Positions 36,901 to 50,200 of a DNA stretch of 64,000 nt are shown here, in pieces. Numbering within the stretch: position 1 is the first letter of the stretch; every line of letters begins with the position of its first letter. A model generated the notes under the pieces. The model was given only the letters and a program-made list of their open reading frames with translations. It was not told where the DNA came from and made no database searches. Made by a program: the position numbers and the translations under genes. The DNA is from Elymus sibiricus (Eukaryota; Streptophyta; Magnoliopsida; Poales; Poaceae): assembly GCA_039707655.1 (NCBI GenBank), contig CM077673.1:7574001-7638000 (forward strand), in the 5' to 3' direction.

Positions 36901-39900
36901 GGTCCCCGTAAGCGGACCCTGGGGTTCCCCGAACATTTGGATCGCCCCGAGACCGAAAATCAATGAGTAATAGCATACAAAACTGGCCGAAACGGAAAAA
37001 ATCTGCGAGTTTTGGCGAGGTCCACGTAACCGCACCCCGGGCTTCCCCGAACGTTCGGACGACCACGACTACCAAAAACCAGTGAATAATAGCATAGAAA
37101 ACTGGTAGGAATGGACCAAATCTGCGAGTTTTGGCCAGGTCCCCGTATGCGGACCCCGGGGTTCCCCGGACGTTTGGATCGCCCCGGGACCAAAATTAGT
37201 GAGTAATAGCATAAAAAACTAGCCGGGACACACAAAATCTGCTAGTTTTGGCGAGGTCCCCGTAACCGCACCCCGGGCTTCCCCGAACGTTCGGATGACC
37301 ACAACTACCGAAAAACAGTGAATGATAGCATAGAAATCTGGTCAGAATGGACAAAATCTGCGAGTTTTGGCGAGGTCCCCGTAAGCGGACCCTGGGGTTC
37401 CCCGAACATTTGGATCGCCCCGAGACCGAAAATCAATGAGTAATAGCATACAAAACTGGCCGAAACGGAAAAAATCTGCGAGTTTTGGCGAGGTCCACGT
37501 AACCGCACCCCGGGCTTCCCCGAACGTTCGGACGACCACGACTACCAAAAACCAGTGAATAATAGCATAGAAAACTGGTAGGAATGGACCAAATCTGCGA
37601 GTTTTGGCCAGGTCCCCGTATGCGGACCCCAGGGTTCCCCGGACGTTTGGATCGCCCCGGGACCAAAATTAGTGAGTAATAGCAGAAAAAACTAGCCGGG
37701 ACACACAAAATCTGCTAGTTTTGGCGAGGTCCCCGTAACCGCACCCCGGGCTTCCCCGAACGTTCGGATGACCACAACTACCGAAAAACAGTGAATGATA
37801 GCATAGAAATCTGGTCAGAATGGACAAAATCTGCGAGTTTTGGCGAGGTCCCCGTAAGCGGACCCTGGGGTTCCCCGAACATTTGGATCGCCCCGAGACC
37901 GAAAATCAATGAGTAATAGCATACAAAACTGGCCGAAACGGAAAAAATCTGCGAGTTTTGGCGAGGTCCACGTAACCGCACCCCGGGCTTCCCCGAACGT
38001 TCGGACGACCACGACTACCAAAAACCAGTGAATAATAGCATAGAAAACTGGTAGGAATGGACCAAATCTGCGAGTTTTGGCCAGGTCCCCGTATGCGGAC
38101 CCCAGGGTTCCCCGGACGTTTGGATCGCCCCGGGACCAAAATTAGTGAGTAATAGCATAAAAAACTAGCCGGGACACACAAAATCTGCTAGTTTTGGCGA
38201 GGTCCCCGTAACCGCACCCCGGGCTTCCCCGAACGTTCGGATGACCACAACTACCGAAAAACAGTGAATGATAGCATAGAAATCTGGTCAGAATGGACAA
38301 AATCTGCGAGTTTTGGCGAGGTCCCCGTAAGCGGACCCTGGGGTTCCCCGAACATTTGGATCGCCCCGAGACCGAAAATCAATGAGTAATAGCATACAAA
38401 ACTGGCCGAAACGGAAAAAATCTGCGAGTTTTGGCGAGGTCCACGTAACCGCACCCCGGGCTTCCCCGAACGTTCGGACGACCACGACTACCAAAAACCA
38501 GTGAATAATAGCATAGAAAACTGGTAGGAATGGACCAAATCTGCGAGTTTTGGCCAGGTCCCCGTATGCGGACCCCGGGGTTCCCCGGACGTTTGGATCG
38601 CCCCGGGACCAAAATTAGTGAGTAATAGCATAAAAAACTAGCCGGGACACACAAAATCTGCTAGTTTTGGCGAGGTCCCCGTAACCGCACCCCGGGCTTC
38701 CCCGAACGTTCGGATGACCACAACTACCGAAAAACAGTGAATGATAGCATAGAAATCTGGTCAGAATGGACAAAATCTGCGAGTTTTGGCGAGGTCCCCG
38801 TAAGCGGACCCTGGGGTTCCCCGAACATTTGGATCGCCCCGAGACCGAAAATCAATGAGTAATAGCATACAAAACTGGCCGAAACGGAAAAAATCTGCGA
38901 GTTTTGGCGAGGTCCACGTAACCGCACCCCGGGCTTCCCCGAACGTTCGGACGACCACGACTACCAAAAACCAGTGAATAATAGCATAGAAAACTGGTAG
39001 GAATGGACCAAATCTGCGAGTTTTGGCCAGGTCCCCGTATGCGGACCCCGGGGTTCCCCGGACGTTTGGATCGCCCCGGGACCAAAATTAGTGAGTAATA
39101 GCATAAAAAACTAGCCGGGACACACAAAATCTGCTAGTTTTGGCGAGGTCCCCGTAACCGCACCCCGGGCTTCCCCGAACGTTCGGATGACCACAACTAC
39201 CGAAAAACAGTGAATGATAGCATAGAAATCTGGTCAGAATGGACAAAATCTGCGAGTTTTGGCGAGGTCCCCGTAAGCGGACCCTGGGGTTCCCCGAACA
39301 TTTGGATCGCCCCGAGACCGAAAATCAATGAGTAATAGCATACAAAACTGGCCGAAACGGAAAAAATCTGCGAGTTTTGGCGAGGTCCACGTAACCGCAC
39401 CCCGGGCTTCCCCGAACGTTCGGACGACCACGACTACCAAAAACCAGTGAATAATAGCATAGAAAACTGGTAGGAATGGACCAAATCTGCGAGTTTTGGC
39501 CCGGTCCCCGTATGCGGACCCCGGGGTTCCCCGGACGTTTGGATCGCCCCGGGACCAAAATTAGTGAGTAATAGCATAAAAAACTAGCCGGGACACACAA
39601 AATCTGCTAGTTTTGGCGAGGTCCCCGTAACCGCACCCCGGGCTTCCCCGAACGTTCGGATGACCACAACTACCGAAAAACAGTGAATGATAGCATAGAA
39701 ATCTGGTCAGAATGGACAAAATCTGCGAGTTTTGGCGAGGTCCCCGTAAGCGGACCCTGGGGTTCCCCGAACATTTGGATCGCCCCGAGACCGAAAATCA
39801 ATGAGTAATAGCATACAAAACTGGCCGAAACGGAAAAAATCTGCGAGTTTTGGCGAGGTCCACGTAACCGCACCCCGGGCTTCCCCGAACGTTCGGACGA

Positions 39901-42900
39901 CCACGACTACCAAAAACCAGTGAATAATAGCATAGAAAACTGGTAGGAATGGACCAAATCTGCGAGTTTTGGCCAGGTCCCCGTATGCGGACCCCAGGGT
40001 TCCCCGGACGTTTGGATCGCCCCGGGACCAAAATTAGTGAGTAATAGCATAGAAAACTGGCCGGGACACACAAAATCTGCTAGTTTTGGCGAGGTCCCCG
40101 TAACCGCACCCCGGGCTTCCCCGAACGTTCGGATGACCACAACTACCGAAAAACAGTGAATGATAGCATAGAAATCTGGTCAGAATGGACAAAATCTGCG
40201 AGTTTTGGCGAGGTCCCCGTAAGCGGACCCTGGGGTTCCCCGAACATTTGGATCGCCCCGAGACCGAAAATCAATGAGTAATAGCATACAAAACTGGCCG
40301 AAACGGAAAAAATCTGCGAGTTTTGGCGAGGTCCACGTAACCGCACCCCGGGCTTCCCCGAACATTCGGACGACCACGACTACCAAAAACCAGTGAATAA
40401 TAGCATAGAAAACTGGTAGGAATGGACCAAATCTGCGAGTTTTGGCCAGGTCCCCGTATGCGGACCCCAGGGTTCCCCGGACGTTTGGATCGCCCCGGGA
40501 CCAAAATTAGTGAGTAATAGCATAAAAAACTAGCCGGGACACACAAAATCTGCTAGTTTTGGCAAGGTCCCCGTAACCGCACCCCGGGCTTCCCCGAACG
40601 TTCGGATGACCACAACTACCGAAAAACAGTGAATGATAGCATAGAAATCTGGTCAGAATGGACAAAATCTGCGAGTTTTGGCGAGGTCCCCGTAAGCGGA
40701 CCCTGGGGTTCCCCGAACATTTGGATCGCCCCGAGACCGAAAATCAATGAGTAATAGCATACAAAACTGGCCGAAACGGAAAAAATCTGCGAGTTTTGGC
40801 GAGGTCCACGTAACCGCACCCCGGGCTTCCCCGAACGTTCGGACGACCACGACTACCAAAAACCAGTGAATAATAGCATAGAAAACTGGTAGGAATGGAC
40901 CAAATCTGCGAGTTTTGGCCAGGTCCCCGTATGCGGACCCCGGGGTTCCCCGGACGTTTGGATCGCCCCGGGACCAAAATTAGTGAGTAATAGCAAAAAA
41001 AACTAGCCGGGACACACAAAATCTGCTAGTTTTGGCGAGGTCCCCGTAACCGCACCCCGGGCTTCCCCGAACGTTCGGATGACCACAACTACCGAAAAAC
41101 AGTGAATGATAGCATAGAAATCTGGTCAGAATGGACAAAATCTGCGAGTTTTGGCGAGGTCCCCGTAAGCGGACCCTGGGGTTCCCCGAACATTTGGATC
41201 GCCCCGAGACCGAAAATCAATGAGTAATAGCATACAAAACTGGCCGAAACGGAAAAAATCTGCGAGTTTTGGCGAGGTCCACGTAACCGCACCCCGGGCT
41301 TCCCCGAACGTTTGGACGACCACGACTACCAAAAACCAGTGAATAATAGCATAGAAAACTGGTAGGAATGGACCAAATCTGCGAGTTTTGGCCAGGTCCC
41401 CGTATGCGGACCCCAGGGTTCCCCGGACGTTTGGATCGCCCCGGGACCAAAATTAGTGAGTAATAGCATAGAAAACTGGCCGGGACACACAAAATCTGCT
41501 AGTTTTGGCGAGGTCCCCGTAACCGCACCCCGGGCTTCCCCGAACGTTCGGATGACCACAACTACCGAAAAACAGTGAATGATAGCATAGAAATCTGGTC
41601 AGAATGGACAAAATCTGCGAGTTTTGGCGAGGTCCCCGTAAGCGGACCCTGGGGTTCCCCGAACATTTGGATCGCCCCGAGACCGAAAATCAATGAGTAA
41701 TAGCATACAAAACTGGCCGAAACGGAAAAAATCTGCGAGTTTTGGCGAGGTCCACGTAACCGCACCCCGGGCTTCCCCGAACGTTCGGACGACCACGACT
41801 ACCAAAAACCAGTGAATAATAGCATAGAAAACTGGTAGGAATGGACCAAATCTGCGAGTTTTGGCCAGGTCCCCGTATGCGGACCCCAGGGTTCCCCGGA
41901 CGTTTGGATCGCCCCGGGACCAAAATTAGTGAGTAATAGCATAAAAAACTAGCCGGGACACACAAAATCTGCTAGTTTTGGCGAGGTCCCCGTAACCGCA
42001 CCCCGGGCTTCCCCGAACGTTCGGATGACCACAACTACCGAAAAACAGTGAATGATAGCATAGAAATCTGGTCAGAATGGACAAAATCTGCGAGTTTTGG
42101 CGAGGTCCCCGTAAGCGGACCCTGGGGTTCCCCGAACATTTGGATCGCCCCGAGACCGAAAATCAATGAGTAATAGCATACAAAACTGGCCGAAACGGAA
42201 AAAATCTGCGAGTTTTGGCGAGGTCCACGTAACCGCACCCCGGGCTTCCCCGAACGTTCGGACGACCACGACTACCAAAAACCAGTGAATAATAGCATAG
42301 AAAACTGGTAGGAATGGACCAAATCTGCGAGTTTTGGCCAGGTCCCCGTATGCGGACCCCAGGGTTCCCCGGACGTTTGGATCGCCCCGGGACCAAAATT
42401 AGTGAGTAATAGCATAGAAAACTGGCCGGGACACACAAAATCTGCTAGTTTTGGCGAGGTCCCCGTAACCGCACCCCGGGCTTCCCCGAACGTTCGGATG
42501 ACCACAACTACCGAAAAACAGTGAATGATAGCATAGAAATCTGGTCAGAATGGACAAAATCTGCGAGTTTTGGCGAGGTCCCCGTAAGCGGACCCTGGGG
42601 TTCCCCGAACATTTGGATCGCCCCGAGACCGAAAATCAATGAGTAATAGCATACAAAACTGGCCGAAACGGAAAAAATCTGCGAGTTTTGGCGAGGTCCA
42701 CGTAACCGCACCCCGGGCTTCCCCGAACGTTCGGACGACCACGACTACCAAAAACCAGTGAATAATAGCATAGAAAACTGGTAGGAATGGACCAAATCTG
42801 CGAGTTTTGGCCAGGTCCCCGTATGCGGACCCCAGGGTTCCCCGGACGTTTGGATCGCCCCGGGACCAAAATTAGTGAGTAATAGCATAAAAAACTAGCC

Positions 42901-45900
42901 GGGACACACAAAATCTGCTAGTTTTGGCGAGGTCCCCGTAACCGCACCCCGGGCTTCCCCGAACGTTCGGATGACCACAACTACCGAAAAACAGTGAATG
43001 ATAGCATAGAAATCTGGTCAGAATGGACAAAATCTGCGAGTTTTGGCGAGGTCCCCGTAAGCGGACCCTGGGGTTCCCCGAACATTTGGATCGCCCCGAG
43101 ACCGAAAATCAATGAGTAATAGCATACAAAACTGGCCGAAACGGAAAAAATCTGCGAGTTTTGGCGAGGTCCACGTAACCGCACCCCGGGCTTCCCCGAA
43201 CGTTCGGACGACCACGACTACCAAAAACCAGTGAATAATAGCATAGAAAACTGGTAGGAATGGACCAAATCTGCGAGTTTTGGCCAGGTCCCCGTATGCG
43301 GACCCCGGGGTTCCCCGGACGTTTGGATCGCCCCGGGACCAAAATTAGTGAGTAATAGCAAAAAAAACTAGCCGGGACACACAAAATCTTCTAGTTTTGG
43401 CGAGGTCCCCGTAACCGCACCCCGGGCTTCCCCGAACGTTCGGATGACCACAACTACCGAAAAACAGTGAATGATAGCATAGAAATCTGGTCAGAATGGA
43501 CAAAATCTGCGAGTTTTGGCGAGGTCCCCGTAAGCGGACCCTGGGGTTCCCCGAACATTTGGATCGCCCCGAGACAGAAAATCAATGAGTAATAGCATAC
43601 AAAACTGGCCGAAACGGAAAAAATCTGCGAGTTTTGGCGAGGTCCACGTAACCGCACCCCGGGCTTCCCCGAACGTTCGGACGACCACGACTACCAAAAA
43701 CCAGTGAATAATAGCATAGAAAACTGGTAGGAATGGACCAAATCTGCGAGTTTTGGCCAGGTCCCCGTATGCGGACCCCAGGGTTCCCCGGACGTTTGGA
43801 TCGCCCCGGGACCAAAATTAGTGAGTAATAGCAGAAAAAACTAGCCGGGACACACAAAATCTGCTAGTTTTGGCGAGGTCCCCGTAACCGCACCCCGGGC
43901 TTCCCCGAACGTTCGGATGACCACAACTACCGAAAAACAGTGAATGATAGCATAGAAATCTGGTCAGAATGGACAAAATCTGCGAGTTTTGGCGAGGTCC
44001 CCGTAAGCGGACCCTGGGGTTCCCCGAACATTTGGATCGCCCCGAGACCGAAAATCAATGAGTAATAGCATACAAAACTGGCCGAAACGGAAAAAATCTG
44101 CGAGTTTTGGCGAGGTCCACGTAACCGCACCCCGGGCTTCCCCGAACGTTCGGACGACCACGACTACCAAAAACCAGTGAATAATAGCATAGAAAACTGG
44201 TAGGAATGGACCAAATCTGCGAGTTTTGGCCAGGTCCCCGTATGCGGACCCCGGGGTTCCCCGGACGTTTGGATCGCCCCGGGACCAAAATTAGTGAGTA
44301 ATAGCATAAAAAACTAGCCGGGACACACAAAATCTGCTAGTTTTGGCGAGGTCCCCGTAACCGCACCCCGGGCTTCCCCGAACGTTCGGATGACCACAAC
44401 TACCGAAAAACAGTGAATGATAGCATAGAAATCTGGTCAGAATGGACAAAATCTGCGAGTTTTGGCGAGGTCCCCGTAAGCGGACCCTGGGGTTCCCCGA
44501 ACATTTGGATCGCCCCGAGACCGAAAATCAATGAGTAATAGCATACAAAACTGGCCGAAACGGAAAAAATCTGCGAGTTTTGGTGAGGTCCACGTAACCG
44601 CACCCCGGGCTTCCCCGAACGTTCGGACGACCACGACTACCAAAAACCAGTGAATAATAGCATAGAAAACTGGTAGGAATGGACCAAATCTGCGAGTTTT
44701 GGCCAGGTCCCCGTATGCGGACCCCAGGGTTCCCCGGACGTTTGGATCGCCCCGGGACCAAAATTAGTGAGTAATAGCATAAAAAACTAGCCGGGACACA
44801 CAAAATCTGCTAGTTTTGGCGAGGTCCCCGTAACCGCACCCCGGGCTTCCCCGAACGTTCGGATGACCACAACTACCGAAAAACAGTGAATGATAGCATA
44901 GAAATCTGGTCAGAATGGACAAAATCTGCGAGTTTTGGCGAGGTCCCCGTAAGCGGACCCTGGGGTTCCCCGAACATTTGGATCGCCCCGAGACCGAAAA
45001 TCAATGAGTAATAGCATACAAAACTGGCCGAAACGGAAAAAATCTGCGAGTTTTGGCGAGGTCCACGTAACCGCACCCCGGGCTTCCCCGAACGTTCGGA
45101 CGACCACGACTACCAAAAACCAGTGAATAATAGCATAGAAAACTGGTAGGAATGGACCAAATCTGCGAGTTTTGGCCAGGTCCCCGTATGCGGACCCCGG
45201 GGTTCCCCGGACGTTTGGATCGCCCCGGGACCAAAATTAGTGAGTAATAGCATAAAAAACTAGCCGGGACACACAAAATCTGCTAGTTTTGGCGAGGTCC
45301 CCGTAACCGCACCCCGGGCTTCCCCGAACGTTCGGATGACCACAACTACCGAAAAACAGTGAATGATAGCATAGAAATCTGGTCAGAATGGACAAAATCT
45401 GCGAGTTTTGGCGAGGTCCCCGTAAGCGGACCCTGGGGTTCCCCGAACATTTGGATCGCCCCGAGACCGAAAATCAATGAGTAATAGCATACAAAACTGG
45501 CCGAAACGGAAAAAATCTGCGAGTTTTGGCGAGGTCCACGTAACCGCACCCCGGGCTTCCCCGAACGTTCGGACGACCACGACTACCAAAAACCAGTGAA
45601 TAATAGCATAGAAAACTGGTAGGAATGGACCAAATCTGCGAGTTTTGGCCAGGTCCCCGTATGCGGACCCCAGGGTTCCCCGGACGTTTGGATCGCCCCG
45701 GGACCAAAATTAGTGAGTAATAGCATAAAAAACTAGCCGGGACACACAAAATCTGCTAGTTTTGGCGAGGTCCCCGTAAACGTACCCCGGGCTTCCCCGA
45801 ACGTTCGGATGACCACAACTACCGAAAAACAGTGAATGATAGCATAGAAATCTGGTCAGAATGGACAAAATCTGCGAGTTTTGGCGAGGTCCCCGTAAGC

Positions 45901-46305
45901 GGACCCTGGGGTTCCCCGAACATTTGGATCGCCCCGAGACCGAAAATCAATGAGTAATAGCATACAAAACTGGCCGAAACGGAAAAAATCTGCGAGTTTT
46001 GGCGAGGTCCACGTAACCGCACCCCGGGCTTCCCCGAACGTTTGGACGACCACGACTACCAAAAACCAGTGAATAATAGCATAGAAAACTGGTAGGAATG
46101 GACCAAATCTGCGAGTTTTGGCCAGGTCCCCGTATGCGGACCCCAGGGTTCCCCGGACGTTTGGATCGCCCCGGGACCAAAATTAGTGAGTAATAGCAAA
46201 AAAAACTAGCCGGGACACACAAAATCTTCTAGTTTTGGCGAGGTCCCCGTAACCGCACCCCGGGCTTCCCCGAACGTTCGGATGACCACAACTACCGAAA
46301 AACAG
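30699..46305 (+). repeat. Thirty-three HORs
   Basis: Thirty-one units are 473 bp and two (starting 31172 and 34955) are 472 bp. Both short units lost one A from the A-run of a CAAAAAAAACTAG D monomer. The first unit has the C-to-G change (30771). Scattered private substitutions include 32423, 39502, 40364, 40564, 43576, 44584, 45780 and 45783. No hexamers occur from here to the end of the window. Confidence 0.94.
34555..36205 (+). repeat. Duplicate of 30772-32422 (offset 3,783 bp)
   Basis: The shared markers are the A-run deletion (seven A's, near 31540 and 35323), ACTACTG (31634 and 35417) and AAAATTGG. The older relative at 26210-26682 has the substitutions but not the deletion, so this segment was copied from the 31-kb region after the deletion arose. 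Confidence 0.8.
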
Positions 46306-47249
46306 TGAATGATAGCATAGAAATCTGGTCAGAATGGACAAAATCTGCGAGTTTTGGCGAGGTCCCCGTAAGCGGACCCTGGGGTTCCCCGAACATTTGG
46401 ATCGCCCCGAGACCGAAAATCAATGAGTAATAGCATACAAACTGGCCGAAACGGAAAAAATCTGCGAGTTTTGGCGAGGTCCACGTAACCGCACCCCGGG
46501 CTTCCCCGAACGTTTGGACGACCACGACTACCAAAAACCAGTGAATAATAGCATAGAAAACTGGTAGGAATGGACCAAATCTGCGAGTTTTGGCCAGGTC
46601 CCCGTATGCGGACCCCAGGGTTCCCCGGACGTTTGGATCGCCCCGGGACCAAAATTAGTGAGTAATAGCAAAAAAAACTAGCCGGGACACACAAAATCTT
46701 CTAGTTTTGGCGAGGTCCCCGTAACCGCACCCCGGGCTTCCCCGAACGTTCGGATGACCACAACTACCGAAAAACAGTGAATGATAGCATAGAAATCTGG
46801 TCAGAATGGACAAAATCTGCGAGTTTTGGCGAGGTCCCCGTAAGCGGACCCTGGGGTTCCCCGAACATTTGGATCGCCCCGAGACCGAAAATCAATGAGT
46901 AATAGCATACAAACTGGCCGAAACGGAAAAAATCTGCGAGTTTTGGCGAGGTCCACGTAACCGCACCCCGGGCTTCCCCGAACGTTTGGACGACCACGAC
47001 TACCAAAAACCAGTGAATAATAGCATAGAAAACTGGTAGGAATGGACCAAATCTGCGAGTTTTGGCCAGGTCCCCGTATGCGGACCCCAGGGTTCCCCGG
47101 ACGTTTGGATCGCCCCGGGACCAAAATTAGTGAGTAATAGCAAAAAAAACTAGCCGGGACACACAAAATCTTCTAGTTTTGGCGAGGTCCCCGTAACCGC
47201 ACCCCGGGCTTCCCCGAACGTTCGGATGACCACAACTACCGAAAAACAG
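46306..47249 (+). repeat. Two adjacent 472-bp HORs sharing a deletion
   Basis: Units 46306-46777 and 46778-47249 both read CATACAAACTGG in B instead of CATACAAAACTGG. Both also have GTTTGGACG in B, CCAGGGTT in C and the CAAAAAAAACTAG/CTTCTAG D. They look identical by eye, so one is probably a very recent tandem copy of the other. Confidence 0.9.
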
Positions 47250-50200
47250 TGAATGATAGCATAGAAATCTGGTCAGAATGGACAAAATCTGCGAGTTTTG
47301 GCGAGGTCCCCGTAAGCGGACGCTGGGGTTCCCCGAACATTTGGATCGCCCCGAGACCGAAAATCAATGAGTAATAGCATACAAAACTGGACGAAACGGA
47401 AAAAATCTGCGAGTTTTGGCGAGGTCCACGTAACCGCACCCCGGGCTTCCCCGAACGTTCGGACGACCACGACTACCAAAAACCAGTGAATAATAGCATA
47501 GAAAACTGGTAGGAATGGACCAAATCTGCGAGTTTTGGCCAGGTCCCCGTATGCGGACCCCAGGGTTCCCCGGACGTTTGGATCGCCCCGGGACCAAAAT
47601 TAGTGAGTAATAGCAGAAAAAACTAGCCGGGACACACAAAATCTGCTAGTTTTGGCGAGGTCCCCGTAACCGCACCCCGGGCTTCCCCGAACGTTCGGAT
47701 GACCACAACTACCGAAAAACAGTGAATGATAGCATAGAAATCTGGTCAGAATGGACAAAATCTGCGAGTTTTGGCGAGGTCCCCGTAAGCGGACCCTGGG
47801 GTTCCCCGAACATTTGGATCGCCCCGAGACCGAAAATCAATGAGTAATAGCATACAAAACTGGCCGAAACGGAAAAAATCTGCGAGTTTTGGCGAGGTCC
47901 ACGTAACCGCACCCCGGGCTTCCCCGAACGTTCGGACGACCACGACTACCAAAAACCAGTGAATAATAGCATAGAAAACTGGTAGGAATGGACCAAATCT
48001 GCGAGTTTTGGCCAGGTCCCCGTATGCGGACCCCAGGGTTCCCCGGACGTTTGGATCGCCCCGGGACCAAAATTAGTGAGTAATAGCATAAAAAACTAGC
48101 CGGGACACACAAAATCTGCTAGTTTTGGCGAGGTCCCCGTAACCGCACCCCGGGCTTCCCCGAACGTTCGGATGACCACAACTACCGAAAAACAGTGAAT
48201 GATAGCATAGAAATCTGGTCAGAATGGACAAAATCTGCGAGTTTTGGCGAGGTCCCCGTAAGCGGACCCTGGGGTTCCCCGAACATTTGGATCGCCCCGA
48301 GACCGAAAATCAATGAGTAATAGCATACAAAACTGGCCGAAACGGAAAAAATCTGCGAGTTTTGGCGAGGTCCACGTAACCGCACCCCGGGCTTCCCCGA
48401 ACGTTCGGACGACCACGACTACCAAAAACCAGTGAATAATAGCATAGAAAACTGGTAGGAATGGACCAAATCTGCGAGTTTTGGCCAGGTCCCCGTATGC
48501 GGACCCCAGGGTTCCCCGGACGTTTGGATCGCCCCGGGACCAAAATTAGTGAGTAATAGCATAGAAAACTGGCCGGGACACACAAAATCTGCTAGTTTTG
48601 GCGAGGTCCCCGTAACCGCACCCCGGGCTTCCCCAAACGTTCGGATGACCACAACTACCGAAAAACAGTGAATGATAGCATAGAAATCTGGTCAGAATGG
48701 ACAAAATCTGCGAGTTTTGGCGAGGTCCCCGTAAGCGGACCCTGGGTTCCCCGAACATTTGGATCGCCCCGAGACCGAAAATCAATGAGTAATAGCATAC
48801 AAAACTGGCCGAAACGGAAAAAATCTGCGAGTTTTGGCGAGGTCCACGTAACCGCACCCCGGGCTTCCCCGAACGTTCGGACGACCACGACTACCAAAAA
48901 CCAGTGAATAATAGCATAGAAAACTGGTAGGAATGGACCAAATCTGCGAGTTTTGGCCAGGTCCCCGTATGCGGACCCCAGGGTTCCCCGGACGTTTGGA
49001 TCGCCCCGGGACCAAAATTAGTGAGTAATAGCATAAAAAAACTAGCCGGGACACACAAAATCTGCTAGTTTTGGCGAGGTCCCCGTAACCGCACCCCGGG
49101 CTTCCCCGAACGTTCGGATGACCACAACTACCGAAAAACAGTGAATGATAGCATAGAAATCTGGTCAGAATGGACAAAATCTGCGAGTTTTGGCGAGGTC
49201 CCCGTAAGCGGACCCTGGGGTTCCCCGAACATTTGGATCGCCCCGAGACCGAAAATCAATGAGTAATAGCATACAAAATTGGCCGAAACGGAAAAAATCT
49301 GCGAGTTTTGGCGAGGTCCACGTAACCGCACCCCGGGCTTCCCCGAACGTTCGGACGACCACGACTACCAAAAACCAGTGAATAATAGCATAGAAAACTG
49401 GTAGGAATGGACCAAATCTGCGAGTTTTGGCCAGGTCCCCGTATGCGGACCCCGGGGTTCCCCGGACGTTTGGATCGCCCCGGGACCAAAATTAGTGAGT
49501 AATAGCAAAAAAAACTAGCCGGGACACACAAAATCTTCTAGTTTTGGCGAGGTCCCCGTAACCGCACCCCGGGCTTCCCCGAACGTTCGGATGACCACAA
49601 CTACCGAAAAACAGTGAATGATAGCATAGAAATCTGGTCAGAATGGACAAAATCTGCGAGTTTTGGCGAGGTCCCCGTAAGCGGACCCTGGGGTTCCCCG
49701 AACATTTGGATCGCCCCGAGACAGAAAATCAATGAGTAATAGCATACAAAACTGGCCGAAACGGAAAAAATCTGCGAGTTTTGGCGAGGTCCACGTAACC
49801 GCACCCCGGGCTTCCCCGAACGTTTGGACGACCACGACTACCAAAAACCAGTGAATAATAGCATAGAAAACTGGTAGGAATGGACCAAATCTGCGAGTTT
49901 TGGCCAGGTCCCCGTATGCGGACCCCAGGGTTCCCCGGACGTTTGGATCGCCCCGGGACCAAAATTAGTGAGTAATAGCAAAAAAAACTAGCCGGGACAC
50001 ACAAAATCTTCTAGTTTTGGCGAGGTCCCCGTAACCGCACCCCGGGCTTCCCCGAACGTTCGGATGACCACAACTACCGAAAAACAGTGAATGATAGCAT
50101 AGAAATCTGGTCAGAATGGACAAAATCTGCGAGTTTTGGCGAGGTCCCCGTAAGCGGACGCTGGGGTTCCCCGAACATTTGGATCGCCCCGAGACCGAAA

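Noticed and set aside
46329..47166. Longer minus-strand frames (121 codons) and a 131-codon frame near 49 kb as possible coding repeats
   Set aside because: They arise only where a 1-base indel joins two neighbouring spurious frames, so the length is accidental.
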